From Siphonodentalium dalli (taxonomy: Eukaryota; Mollusca; Scaphopoda; Gadilida; Siphonodentaliidae): a stretch of 64,000 bases of DNA. The notes beneath the pieces are model-generated. The model was not told the origin of the DNA and did no database searches. It saw only the letters and a list, made by a program, of their open reading frames with translations. The position numbers and the translations under genes were made by a program. The stretch covers positions 155,671,043 through 155,735,042 of the forward strand of contig CP136069.1 in NCBI GenBank assembly GCA_032622095.1. The letters run 5' to 3'. Positions 23,667 to 35,685 of the stretch are shown here, piece after piece (positions within the stretch are counted from its first letter, which is position 1; each line of letters begins with the position of its first letter).

Positions 23667-23679
23667 CCACCAGAGGGCG
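23667..23679 (+). promoter_or_regulatory. CTCF-like core motif
   Basis: CCACCAGAGGGCG fits the bilaterian CTCF core (CCA-x-x-AG-R-G-G-GC type). A second, weaker match is at 51690-51701. A single motif match is weak evidence of occupancy. Confidence 0.25.
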
Positions 23680-24520
23680 TGTTTATTATCTAATTACCGA
23701 TTGTTATTTTGTATAACCTGGTATGTTCGCAGATCTGCATTGTGTAAGAATGAGTCATTGAAACATTGGAATTCATCGGGATATCAAGTGTCCTCAAATA
23801 TTCCGCTACTGGAAATCAATGTCGACTGTTTGAGAACGCAATCGTCCGACGTCCCAGGGGTGAAATCTCACCGTGCGTTTTAAGACTTTGCTAATCCAAT
23901 TTTCATTGAATATCCATGCAGCTGTGTGCCATAATCACAAGCGGAATTTAATTTATGAACTATATAGATAGAATATACCCACATATATAGTAGCCGTCTA
24001 TCAGAGAGTATCACAATTTCGCCAGGAGTGGAATATTTTTTGCTTTTCCTTTTTTGCCACGAGCCGTATAGTTGGATTATTTTATTTCATATATATATAT
24101 ATATATATATATGACTCCAAGCTATTGAAAAGGCAAAATGTGCCGAAATCGGTATAGCTGTTTGTACATACATGTAATAAATATTCAACAATGAACGGAT
24201 ACCTTTCTTAATTTTCAAACTATTCCATTCTTCACGTCAGCAGTCCCCTACCTCAGAGGAGAATTTCTTCATTATTTTATATGCGTGTATAGCGACCAAA
24301 TGTCTATATATCTAGATATGTGCATGGTCATCGCTGGTCGTGGTAGCGACACGAATGGTCGTCTGCAATTTCAAATTAATTATTGTTTCTTTCTTAATGA
24401 GAGTTACGACAACATATACCCTGGCTGGTGAGTCTCGCCAGGTATAAATCACTTGGACTATATTATAAACCCGCCTGACCAATATCACTAGTGTGTTTCT
24501 GTATGAAGGTTCGTGTCACT

Positions 24521-25125
24521 CCTTAAAGATATGGTAAGCGTCGGCGGTGGGTATTGCTGTTAAAAATGTTCACATCCATTAAAACCGCCATAACAGAAAG
24601 AATTATTATGTTACAGATAAATTTTGTTCTTATGCCATAATGCCAATCATAAATATCGCGTAAATTGCATGTTATAGTCAAGTTACACAGCACTCTGTGT
24701 TATGTAAACAAACGCCATGTTATGTAAACTAGCAGCACATATCGCAAAAAACATTGAATTAACGATACGGGCGGCGTTGGCGATGGGTATGCTGTTAAAA
24801 TATTCAGCTATGTCAACAACCGCCATAAACAGAAAGAATAGTAAAATATAGACAGACTTTGTTCATATACCAATAAGAAATATGGCATAAACAGTATGTT
24901 ATTGTCAAATGTTTTTCCTTTGTTATGTAAACAAAAGCAAAAAACGTTATAGAACCTGGCTTCTTGTTTACGTACACCATCGTACGTCTTGACGACAATA
25001 TATTATTTACGCGCTGATTATGTTTGCAAAACCATATATATTTTAATATTCCTTCTGTTGACTCTCAGATGGCTATCTGAACAAATATGAATATTTCTAC
25101 AACGAACGCCGCCCGTGCCTTTAAT
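24521..25125. mobile_element. TTAA MITE, family B, diverged or doubled copy
   Basis: Two successive family B starts (about 24521 and 24765; GGCGGTGGGTAT / GGCGATGGGTATGCTGTTAAA) are followed by one family B 3' end at 25125 (GCCCGTGCCTTTAA). The GAGCG pair present in other copies is lost. It looks like a copy inserted into, or recombined with, another. Confidence 0.55.
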
Positions 25126-25270
25126 TACCCAGGAGAAATTCCATGATTGTAAACGACGCAAAGCAAAATCGCACACAACGCCACTTATATATCGTGCAAT
25201 TTAGAGTTGGGACATTCACCGAAAGTGAAATACATTATTAAGGCACATCTATTAGCTGAGAAATCACCTG
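25125..25270. repeat. Partial copy of the 3520-4045 element interior
   Basis: TTTAATTACCCAGGAGAAATTC through GACGCAAAGCAAAATCGC and GAAATACATTATTAAGG match 3770-3890, without the flanking arms. Confidence 0.6.
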
Positions 25271-25447
25271 CGTGTTTTTTCAATGTCATAAATATCCTTG
25301 TCATAATATCAAGAAGTTGGTCTGAATGTTGTATAATGGAATGCACACATAAAAGTCAGCCCAACATGCAGCCATACAACATGGACCGCAACAAAATCAA
25401 TACCCGTTCTTTATATTTAGGCCTACACTCAACTCACAGATTATAAG

Positions 25448-26097
25448 AGCATTTATCGCCCATTTATAGAGCCCATTTATATAGCGCCCATTTATATATC
25501 GCCCATTTATAGCGCCTATTTATATAACGCCCATTTATAGCGCCCATGTATAGAGCCCATCTATATAGCGCCCATTTATATTGCCATTTATATAGCGCCC
25601 ATTTATAGCGCCCTTTTATATAGCGCCCATTTATAGCACCCATGTATAGCGCCCATTTATAGCGCCCTTGTATATAGCGCCCATTAATATCGCTCATTTA
25701 TATAGCGCCCATTTATAGCGCCCTTTTATATAGCGCCCATTTATAGCACCCATGTATAGCGCCCATTTATATAGCGCCCATTAATATCGCTCATTTATAT
25801 AGCGCCCATTTATAGCACCCATTAATAGCAACCATTTATATAGAGCCCATTTATAGCGCCCTTTTATATAGTGCCCATTTGTATAGCGTCCATTTATATC
25901 GCCCATTTATATAGCGCCCATTTATATAGCGCCCATTATATCGCCCATTTATAGCGCCCGTTTATAGCGTTCATATATAGCGCCCATTTATAGCGCCCAT
26001 TTATATAGCGCCCATTTATAACGCCCATTAGTAGCGCCCATTTATATAGCGCCCATTTATAGCGCCAATTTATAGCGCCCATTTATATAGCGCCCAT
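25448..26097. repeat. Minisatellite, TATAGCGCCCATTTA-type unit
   Basis: About 650 bp of short units, GCGCCCATTTATA with or without an extra TATA, giving alternating 13- and 17-base steps over roughly 40 units. Variants (GCACCC, GAGCCC, GCGCCCTTTTATA) are interspersed, indicating turnover by slippage and recombination. The minus-strand frame rich in W, Y and K is only the translated repeat. Confidence 0.95.
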
Positions 26098-26153
26098 TTT
26101 CAACGATATTCTGGTATCTCGTTGTAAGTTGCGTCCATGCAATTTGGAAATAA

Positions 26154-27567
26154 GGGTCTATTCTCATTGCAGACGCGGGTGCGATTAATCGCAGCGTTTT
26201 TTAAGGTCGAGCGGCTCTATGTGTGTGTTCGATGGCATTCCTTCCTCCCACTGCTAAGAGTTCCCCCAATAGGGGTGGGGGTCTGACGAACACATTCATA
26301 TACAGGTCTTGGGTAGGTTGGAGGATGATAAAGTACTTTCGGTTGGGGTGACCACATACAGGCCTATATATGCTTACACATTAACTTTAATTTTCCTCAG
26401 TTAGATTTACTCAGGTATACGTTGAGTATAACGAGCCATGCCATCAAAATAACATAAGTTTTGAGGACACAATTATATCTAGCTAATTATAATTAGAAAT
26501 AGAGGGTTCCATTCCATGTAGTTGGGCATAAATATGCATATTTTATTCAAGCTTGAAACGTATATAACACTATATAGTACGATCACAACCCAGATTACAG
26601 GAAGTTTATGTATATAATTGTTATTATCACTCAAGATTATCAAAAGTGTACGATTCAAGTGGTTGAATTAGGTCTTTCAACGTTTTACCTTAATAATATA
26701 GTTAGCTAGGTCTGACAAAAATCGTCTTTCTGAATAAAGCTCATTTAAAACATTTGTACTCAAACATATGATATCCAGTAAAAATTATGGGGAAAGATGG
26801 GATGAGACCCCAATTTGTTGGGAGAAAAACAAATAGATTTGCATGTAGGGAGGATGGCAGACCCATGGTTGGGAGGGATTTTTATGTTCAACCCTGTCGT
26901 ATGAACGTTTTTTTCCGACCCCCCTCCCCCATCATCGAGTGCTCATTTGTATAGCCGCTGGCAACAGCGACAACGCGGTACTATAATTGACGAACCACCA
27001 TTCAAATAGAATAAGTGATGGGACTCAGAATTCGAACTTAAGATTCACACATACGCATCGTTTCAGGTAGAATTCTGTCGCCAGGACGCTGTTCGCATGC
27101 ATGAGCGATTGATTTCAATTTGATCGCCATTGGCGGCTTATCATCAGTGATCACACATGCTAAACGGCACATTACTATCAATCTATATATTCAAAATCTT
27201 GGGTACAGTGTTGCGCGAGACTGACAGGTAAAATAATTCGACTGAATTCTACAAAAATCAACACTGATGCTAGCTATACGTTGGAAACTTCTTTCCAAGC
27301 CATTTCCTTTCCGTACTTCATTTATTATTTTATCGCACATCAGTTATGAGAATGACTACCCGGATAGTATATGTGACCGAGTGAATCATGCCATTCTCTG
27401 TAACGGCTATCTCGATGACGAGGTTGATTGCATAAGATGATTGGTCACGAATAGGACGTGGTTGTTTGAGGAAGGTAATTGATCACGAATCGCTCTGTGT
27501 TATGTTAACACGCACCTTAAAAAACGCTGCGATTAATCGCACGCGCGTGTGCAATGGGAATAGACCC
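26154..27567. mobile_element. Non-autonomous PIF/Harbinger-like element
   Basis: Terminal inverted repeats of about 55 bp: GGGTCTATTCTCATTGCAGA left and the complement of TGCAATGGGAATAGACCC right, both followed by GTGCGATTAATCGCAGCG and TTTTTTAAGG. The element is flanked by TAA at 26151-26153 and 27568-27570. GGG-type termini with a 3-bp TWA duplication are the signature of PIF/Harbinger elements. The 1.4-kb interior shows no transposase, so it depends on a partner elsewhere. Confidence 0.75.
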
Positions 27568-27679
27568 TAAGTTGGGGCGCGTGCGACGTCACATGACGTG
27601 ATTTCAACCAACCAATGCACTGCTTTCAAGTTCCGCGTGTGCGTCGTGCGTGGAGACGTCCGTCTAATATCCATTAGGA

Positions 27680-28145
27680 CGGGTTAAAGGTCGTACCTTT
27701 TGTCGGATCATTATGACATTTGTCATGGCTGTTGACATTGACATGTTGATGGGAACGAGTTATTTTGGAGTGATTCGGAAAAACAACATGGCCGCCAGCC
27801 GCCATATTGGATTTCAAATTTTAATCCATTAGCAGTGCTACAGGCCGGAGTGTTCGTCTGATCATCGTGAAATTTGCCGCTGATGTTAATATTGACATGT
27901 AGATGGGAACGAGTAATTTTGGGGTCATTCGGCAATAAAACATGGCCGCCGGCAGCCATCTTGGATTTTACTCTTTGCATGACTAAATATTTTTGGCATG
28001 GGCTACAAGTGGTACCTTTTGTCGGATCATTATGAAAATTGTCATGATATTGACATGTAGATGGGAACGAGTCATTTTTGGTCATTCGACAAAAAATAAC
28101 GTGGCCGCCAGCGGCCATCTTGGATTTCAAAATTCAATCCAATAC
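27680..28145. repeat. Tandem repeat, about 150-165-bp unit, three copies
   Basis: Each unit contains GATCAT(T/C)(A/G)TGA, TTGACATGT(A/T)GATGGGAACG, AGT(A/C/T)ATTTT and ATGGCCGCC..GCCAT(C/A)TTGGATTT. Frames across it are repeat by-products. Confidence 0.8.
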
Positions 28146-28601
28146 TTTAGTATGTCGTCTAGAATATCAATAGTTGGGGTTTTATACATGGAAAGGCTGT
28201 ATATTGCCTAACTGAGACGATTTCTTGCCTCTTCAAATCATTCACATTCCATTTAGTAGTGCTTTTCATCCCCAAGTTTTTTTCGTTTTTAACCCTAGGG
28301 CACAATTTAGAAAATACATTTGTTCCGTTCCAACGGCTTTGCTCTATTTGGTAAACGATGGTTACAAGTACGGAATTGACATAGAGATATTACATTTGGG
28401 CTGAGAAATAATCAACATTATAAACAAGTTGGTGCTATGAAATGTGTTTGTTGAATTCTGAATACAAATTGGAATCGCGATACCAGTTAACAGGGGTAGG
28501 ATATATTATGAATCATACATGCACATCATGCTATAGACGGCTACAATACTGGTGTATCCACTCCAAAAAATATTACTAAAGTTTAGTCAAACGGTAAACA
28601 A

Positions 28602-28765
28602 ACATTTAGACGACGTTTAGATGACGACGACGTTTAGACGACGAGGATGACGATGGCGATAATAATGATGATGATGAAGATGATGATGACGAGGATGATG
28701 ATATTGAGGATGACGATAATTGTGATGGTAATGTTCCGGATGACGAAGAAGTGGTGATATAATGA
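28602..28765 (+). repeat. GAT/GAC-rich microsatellite
   Basis: Imperfect GAC/GAT/GAG triplets. In one frame it reads as an Asp/Glu-rich stretch ending in TAA, and on the minus strand as poly-serine. No start or splice site ties it to a gene. Confidence 0.8.
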
Positions 28766-29259
28766 CGATGACAATAATAGTACATGAGCACTCCTCTGCC
28801 ATAAGAAAATGACAAGCCGTACAATAGTAGCCCCCTTCTGTAAATATATACTGTATATATGTTGCCTATATTACTCTGTATTCACGCTCAATTGTGGCGT
28901 TGAGTTAATAAACATTCATTCAATACTGTATGCAACAAATTATATCCCCGAACACACGGGAGGCTATTATGGATTCAATGCACGGACATCGCTGGCAGTT
29001 CACAGGCGAATTGACATCTGCGGAAAGCCCATAACTTCTCGACGTCAATATTAATATGCATACAATTAGTATGATTTACTCGCGATTTATTGGGTCTTTG
29101 TGTCTACATTTAACGTCCATATAGCGTATGATTACATGAACGTGGCGAGCAGACGTAGTGACAGTGACCCCCCCCCCCCCAACTTTCGTGAAAATTTTCA
29201 ACAATTGGAAAATGGAAATGTCATGCATGACACAACATTAGTTGGAAATTTTACCCCAC

Positions 29260-29654
29260 ATATGTGACCCGCCATATCAAATCCAGTCGAAAGTCGGGAT
29301 TGTGTTACCCTGTGCCAATGCATTGTCTTATATATGCGAGTCGACCACAGGTCGCCTCGTATATATAAGAGAATGCATTTGCCTAACAATTTTTTATCAT
29401 TTTTTTTACTAAATGTTTCTTACATTTTTAGGGCATAAAATAAAAAACATCCATTACTCTGTTTTTTATTTTATGCCCTAAAAAATGTAAGAAACATTTA
29501 TTTAAAAAAAAATGATAAAAAATTGTTAGGCCAATGCATTCTCTTATATATGCGAGGCGACCTATGGTCGACTCGCATATATAAGAGAATGCATTGGCAC
29601 AGGGTAAAAAAAAATCCCGACTTACGACTGGATTTGATATGGCGGGTCACATAT
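29260..29654. mobile_element. Large foldback element
   Basis: Near-perfect palindrome of about 395 bp. Ends are ATATGTGACCCGCCATATCA and the complement TGATATGGCGGGTCACATAT; inner arms include GTGCCAATGCATT..TATATGCGAG and TAAATGTTTCTTACATTTTT..GGGCATAAAATAAAAAAC. The loop is about 30 bp near 29455. It shares the AATGCATTCTCTTATATATG hairpin with family C but has different ends. Confidence 0.85.
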
Positions 29655-29770
29655 ATAGGTTGAAATCCACTTTTACTACCAACATTTTCTCGTTCAAATA
29701 GATTCATATTGAATCTTTATATTCCCATAGGTTCATATTGGACTTATTTGATTCTGAATTAAGCCTATAT

Positions 29771-30065
29771 TTAAAGGTACTCAATCCGCTTAGACGCTCC
29801 TAAATTACTATTTCATTGGCTTTTGGGGTAGAAAATATTTTATTCGAGTCGAGGAACCCACCCATCAAAGCTCAGAGTGATTAGATATCGATTTTTAAAA
29901 TTAAAATTATCAGTGGTGAAAATTAATAGATTTTAAAAATCGATATATAATCACTCTGAGCTTTGATGGGTGGGTTCCTCGACTCGAATCAAATATTTTC
30001 TACCCCCCCCCCAAAGCCAAAGGAATAGTAATTTAGGAGCGTCTAATCGGATTGAGTACCTTTAA
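29771..30065. mobile_element. TTAA MITE, family A, palindromic form
   Basis: Starts TTAAAGGTACTCAATCCGC and ends CGGATTGAGTACCTTTAA. The two arms of about 140 bp are nearly complementary across their length (GAGTCGAGGAACCCACCCAT and so on). The internal region seen in longer copies is deleted. Confidence 0.85.
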
Positions 30066-30378
30066 CTATATTATTATGGCTTAAATAGTGCCATACTGGA
30101 TTTATTTCGTTTTGAATGACGTTCATATTGAATCTATATCGACTTCCAAATATAGGATCATGTTGAACATTTATCGATTTCCAAATAGGTTATAATATAT
30201 ATTACTGTATGTAAATGCATCACCATCCTGTTCATGTATGTGTACTAGTACACAAAACACCATAATATAACGATACAAAAACTCTAATGAATTGATGTAT
30301 CCTCTCAGTCAATGGAGGTCAATAAAGAGTTATACCCACACAAGGATGACATAATACATGCAGTCGCGTGTATGGTCT

Positions 30379-30822
30379 TTAAAGATGCAGTATCCAATTA
30401 AGCGCCCCTCAATTACTATTATTTGAATTCGGGGGTAAAAAATATTTGATTCGAGTCGATGAACCCACCTATCAAAGCTGAGATTTATTAGATATCGATT
30501 TTTGACATCTATTAGTTTTCACCATCGAGAATTATAGTGGCCCAGTAAAAAGTCGACGAGCCGACGGTCTCGGACCAAATTGCGGATGAAGATAGATAAC
30601 TCTAAAATCAATAGGCTTTCTGTTGGTAATAAGGCCAAATTTCGTCAAACAACATGTTGACAAATAACACGTTTCGGGCAACTTTATACTATAGTTGACA
30701 GTGGTTAGGATTATTTTTGGGCAATTAATCGATTCTGATAACTGAAGCGGCATTTCTAAAATAATTATTGTTGTTGGAATCTGATTATATGGAAACCATC
30801 GAATCGGATTGAGTACCTTTAA
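30379..30822. mobile_element. TTAA MITE, family A, uninterrupted copy
   Basis: TTAAAGATGCAGTATCCAAT start, GAATCGGATTGAGTACCTTTAA end, 444 bp. This copy provides the uninterrupted reference for the two copies carrying insertions (10760-12052 and 30936-31955). Confidence 0.8.
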
Positions 30823-30935
30823 CATACAAAGCCGGTAAAACAAAAATGTAAAGTATACTTGAAGCCTCTCATATGTAATACCATATGTTTTCATCTCCAA
30901 GGTAAGTCTTTGTATTTTAAAATGCAACGACGATA

Positions 30936-31955
30936 TTAAATGTAATCAATCCGATTCAATGGTCCCCATATCATCAGATTCCAACAACAGCAACATTGTT
31001 TAAATACCGCTTCAGTTATCAGAATCGACTAACTGCTCAAAAATAATGCTAACCACACGACAGTGCGGAATCTTGGCTATTACAATTCCAATGACGAATT
31101 TCACTCAAATTCTACCAAGATACTCATTCCCGTGTGTGTGGAACTGCTTGGACCAACACACAAAATTGCAGCTAGCAGAAACATCTTTAAATCTTCCATA
31201 ATTATAAATGTGCAATCACACTATATAGTAACTCAGTAATTGTGACAACGCGGAATGCCGAGATTGTATAAAGGAATTGGAACAATAATTACATGTATTG
31301 AAACTATATAACTGCGCACAAGAGATGTGTCCCCTTCATGTGCCGTAACCCTGGAATATTAACAATTTGAGGGCACAATCCATGGATACATCATTTTATA
31401 GACATATGTTTAAACATATAGCTGCCCGAACCAAATATAGCACCCCCCCCCCAATTGTAACAAATCTGCTCAACCATAGCTGACCTTCATGCAACATCTC
31501 GATTGTCACACAACAATATGATCGCCATCTACTTATTCTCTATTGGCCATGCCGATCCTGTGCAAATTTCAAGGAAATATTATCTTGTCTCTGTATTATC
31601 TATTATACCACAGCCAAATATAGTATACATTTGCCCAAAACGTGTTATTTATCAACATTTTGTTCAACGAAACCTGGCCGGATTGTCAAATATATGACAC
31701 CCAACATCATTTGATTTTATAGTATCCATCATCATCCGCAATTTGGGCCGAGACCGTCGGCTTGACGAATATTTGCCCGGCCGCCAAAAATTACACATAT
31801 CGGGAAATAGCATATCTCGGGAAATAGCAAATTTCAAAAATTTATATCTGATCACTCATGAGCTTTGGTGAGTGGGTTCCTCGACTCGAATCAAATATTT
31901 TTTACCCCCCCCCCCCCCCGAAGCAAAGAGCGTTAATTAAGATTATGCATCTTTA
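30936..31955. mobile_element. TTAA MITE, family A, inverted, with insertion
   Basis: Reverse orientation relative to 30379-30822. The first 120 bp and the last about 340 bp align to family A; 31057-31606 is an insertion. The right terminal TTAA is now TTAG, and a 15-C run (31905-31919) sits inside. Confidence 0.7.
31057..31606. mobile_element. 550-bp insertion in family A with 5-bp duplication
   Basis: ACCAC occurs at 31052-31056 and again at 31607-31611, exactly at the junctions where family A homology stops and resumes, as expected for a 5-bp target duplication. The insert has two related internal blocks (ACAGTGCGGAATCTTGGCTA and ACAACGCGGAATGCCGAGAT) and no coding potential. Superfamily unknown. 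Confidence 0.55.
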
Positions 31956-32093
31956 GCTACATATTATCTATATATTAGCGGAATTTTCTTGCAATCTTAT
32001 TATATGCGCAACTTTGTTGTTGACATGTTGTTGTATTTGATGCCTAGAATAGGCCCATGTATTCCTTTTTATCCTATTTATGGTATCGTTCTG

Positions 32094-32571
32094 TTAAAGG
32101 TACTCAATCCGATCAGAGGGTCCTATATTACTATTTCTTTGGCTTTGGGGGTAAAAAATAATTGATTCGAGTCGAGGAACCTACCAATCAACGCTCAGGG
32201 TGATCAGATATCGATATTTGAAGTTTCGTTATTTCTATTCTTTCTGTCCCAGAACACAGTCAAAATTGCGTTATTATTACCACTTGATTTTAGAGTTATC
32301 CATCCTTGTCTGTTTGAATAGTGTTTTGGTGTACACATCTCGAGCAGATTACGAAGTTAAGGGCAATTATTAGTACTCATCTCGAGAAAATAACAAATTT
32401 CAAAAATCAATATCTAATAACTCTGAGCTTTGTTTGATGGGTTCCTCTACTCGAATCAAATATGTTTTACCCCCAAAGCCAAAGAAATAGTAATATCGGA
32501 CCCTCTGATCGGATTGTTGTTGTTGGAATCTGTTGAGATGGAGACCCTCTGATCGGATTGAGTACCTTTAA
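32094..32571. mobile_element. TTAA MITE, family A
   Basis: TTAAAGGTACTCAATCCGAT start and TCGGATTGAGTACCTTTAA end. The right terminus contains a duplicated GACCCTCTGATCGGATTG segment, suggesting a slipped or recombined end. Confidence 0.8.
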
Positions 32572-32677
32572 TCGGGCGCCGATGACAGGCATTTAGAGAT
32601 CAACCGAGTCGCATTCGGTAATGACCGTGTCGAAAATAGAGTAATATGTGGCTATGAGAACTTGTTAATGTGATATG

Positions 32678-33145
32678 ATGCTGCTGGGTCCTGATGAATT
32701 GCTATGATGCTGTTAGGGCGAACTGATGCTGTTAATACAAAGTACCGTTATTTTATTTAGCTTATCATTTTCGCGGTGTTCGGACAATCTGAATATATCC
32801 AGGAAAATCCACGATGTGCACAAAATATACAAAAACATATATTGCGAAGCAGTTTAACACTGGTTGTATTAGTTGTTGCAAATCGAATACAATCAAGGTC
32901 GATATTCGTGTCGTTTTGCAAAAACCAGCGCAGCCATTATTAATATTTTCAAAAATATTTATGTTCTTGAATGTTTCATATATATAGACAATGACCTTTT
33001 CTTAAAAATCGCTCGGATTATGAAAACACCGCGAAAATAACACCTTTAGAAAAAATACGGTACTTTTGTTTTAAACGCCATTAATTTGTCCCAACAGCAT
33101 CATAGCATTTCAACAGGACCACCAGCATCATAGCACATTAGCAGG
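32678..33145. mobile_element. Foldback element, arms about 120 bp
   Basis: CTATGATGCTGTT, AAGTACCGTATTTT and ATTTTCGCGGTGTT on the left recur as reverse complements at 33000-33140. It is non-coding. Confidence 0.65.
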
Positions 33146-33679
33146 ACCACTTGACCATGCAGGGGTGAAATCATAGAGAGGTCCAGTTTGTATACCCTGC
33201 GATTTGTATTCATGAGGTAAATGACAGCATACGATAGCGACAATGAATATAGGATAGAACTAAATCAAATATTTGCATGCAATATTCTCGTTTCTCCGAC
33301 TTCGAACAACACTTTGACAGTATGAAGATTGTGGCCGAAGAACATTATTCTCGACTTCGAACAACACTTTGAACAACTGGAATGCATTTACTCAAATGAC
33401 TGCATGTGTATTAACATTAATATTACATTGCTACGTATACCTGGCAGGACAAATTTAAATAAACTGAGTAATATACTTCTATGAGAGGAACTTAATGTAT
33501 AAGTGCAATGTCCCATTGAAAATTTAAATACTAATAATAAAATATATCAACAAGATAACAAAATATTGAGTGAAAGCACCACATGATTTGAAAAGCTGAA
33601 ATGTAAAACATATTAGAATCCTGGTTCGGAATTCGGAGTCGGAAAAACAATTTGTACAATTCCGGAATTGGAAAATCTG

Positions 33680-33754
33680 GGGTGTGACTAAACACCGCCC
33701 GGACCAGCCCGGACCAGCTGGTCCGGGCTGGTCCGGGTGGTGTTTAGTCACACC
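33680..33754. mobile_element. 75-bp palindromic insertion with 10-bp target duplication
   Basis: 33681-33754 is a 74-bp palindrome with one mismatched pair and no loop: GGTGTGACTAAACACC at both ends, then GC-rich CCCGGACCAG units. It is flanked by GGAAAATCTG at 33670-33679 and 33755-33764. Removing the insert restores continuous sequence that resembles the neighbouring GTCGGAAAA repeats. A 9-10-bp duplication fits Mutator-like transposition; that assignment is inference. Confidence 0.75.
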
Positions 33755-34099
33755 GGAAAATCTGTGACGAGTATTAGAATTGGAATTCCGAGTCGGAAAA
33801 TAAACAAACGGCACAAATTCGGAGTCGGAAAATCGCGAACTCTGATTTAAAACACTTAGATCATTCGAATTACTTGTTATTTTTAATTTCCAATTATTGG
33901 AATTTGAGTCATGAAATTTCCAACTATTTAAAATTGTGGTCCCAATTGGGGTTGAGACATCCTCCACACACCCCTGTCGGTACGCGCCTGCTTGAGGGTG
34001 CACAAGAGGTAAATTAGCCACAATGATGGTCGATGAGTGATGATTTGGTATGTACGGCAGTTCGGCAATTCATACCAGGTTCGATTTCGTCTCTCCTTA

Positions 34100-34132
34100 A
34101 ACACACCGGTCACCCGCGTATCACCAACACGG
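34100..34132 (+). repeat. 33-bp block identical to an exon at 49.55 kb
   Basis: The 33 bases starting AACACACCGGTCACCCGCGT are identical, in opposite orientation, to 49554-49586. Flanks are only weakly alignable (GTACC and ATCCG blocks downstream). On the plus strand it is followed by a possible donor (ACACG^GTAATC) and preceded by a possible acceptor (ATACCAG). Confidence 0.6.
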
Positions 34133-35685
34133 TAATCGTACCGCCGGCCGAGAATCCGTTCAAGCATATCCCGCACGATGGAGGAAGATATACTATGTTA
34201 ACATCGCTAAAATGACTGCAAATCGATATCCCAGAAGAACAAATAACCACATATTATGTAGATGTATAATCACTCGTTGATAGAATTTCTCTGGCCCATT
34301 TAAATCGTGATTTTTCTAATGATTTGAAATGATTACTTGGAAAATTTTACAGTCTGAGGAAATAATTCTCACTAAATATTGATATGATCACAACCGTGTT
34401 TAGTTGTCCATGTCATCCTGAAGCTATTTGGAAAGATGTACATTACTTTCACAGGAAAATGTCCCTGCCGTGTATTAGAATCATCGATAATTTTATGAGT
34501 ATCAACAAATCGGTGTATAATTTCTTGTGAATGTACCTATTGTCGCGGTTGAAGTACACACTGTTGCGGATATGTTGCAAGCGTGCAAAGTGTTTTCCTG
34601 ATCGAAAAGTCATTTTGTTTCTCTTTCCGGGTAACACTGAAAAAAACAAAAAAACAACAACAACAATATTGATTACTAAATGGTGGCAGAAGCTCCACAC
34701 ATATGTCTGGCGACTTCGAAATACTATTTTGAGAACCTCGGGGGCCGTATTCACCAAGTGGGTTTATTTTATAAACCAGGGGCATGTTTCATGAAGGCAA
34801 CTTATGACATAGTTGTGACTTAAGATGGTGATAAGTTTAAACTTAAGTCATAAGTGCGTTTCACGAACAAGGTCTTAACTTAAGATGGTCTTAACTTTGG
34901 TCTTAACTTTACGACTGCTGTGAGGTGTCATAAGATAATTTTAAAGTTAAGACCTACGTTGTGATCCGCAGTTGGTCCGAAATGTGGATGGGATCTAGTT
35001 CATGTATATATTATTATAAACACATTTAACTGAATAACATCTTGCTAGCACGGAGGGGTGTTTCAGAAATGGTAGTAATTAATAACCAACTGGTAAGCTA
35101 TAGCAGTGACGTGATCAGTGGTTGCAAGATTGGCGGGGTGTCCGCTACTAACTGTAAACCGCCAAGACCGGACTATATATACATTTCTAATCGCTGTAAC
35201 AAATAGAATATATTTCCATAGAGTTGGACATCATTTGCGATTCAAATCACCCAATCGCAATGATCATGTTGAGACAATTAGTCCGAACATGTTCACATCG
35301 AGGATAATAGTGAATGATTTATACTCAGTGTTTTTTATAAATGCTTATGTCAGCTATTATTATTATTATTATTATTATTTACTTGCCTTTCTATATTATT
35401 ATGTTATAATTTGATTCTAAAATATATTGTATATGTACCCCGTATATATATCGGCAAGGTAATAATACATAATGTGTTATTTTATTATGATTATGTATAT
35501 TATCATAACCCACCCACGCGAATCTCAGATCTTATGCACTTATTACATCTACATCACATGTTTATTAACTATGAAATAAAAAGATATATAGCATGTATAT
35601 ATATATATAGTATACGGACCGCGCGGGCACACCGGGATCCGCGAAAGAACATATCACTGTGAACCGGCCCACAGACCACTGGGGG

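Noticed and set aside
25464-25697. 77-codon minus frame rich in W, Y, K and A
   Set aside because: It is the translation of the minisatellite and changes with unit register.
28606-28824. Poly-serine minus frame and an acidic plus frame
   Set aside because: Both are products of a GAT/GAC microsatellite without start, splice or conservation evidence.
30890-30910. Strong donor-like AAG^GTAAGT
   Set aside because: No coherent exon precedes it; it lies in the gap between two MITEs.
30532-30927. 131-codon minus frame
   Set aside because: It crosses the body and end of a family A MITE, so it cannot be a host gene.
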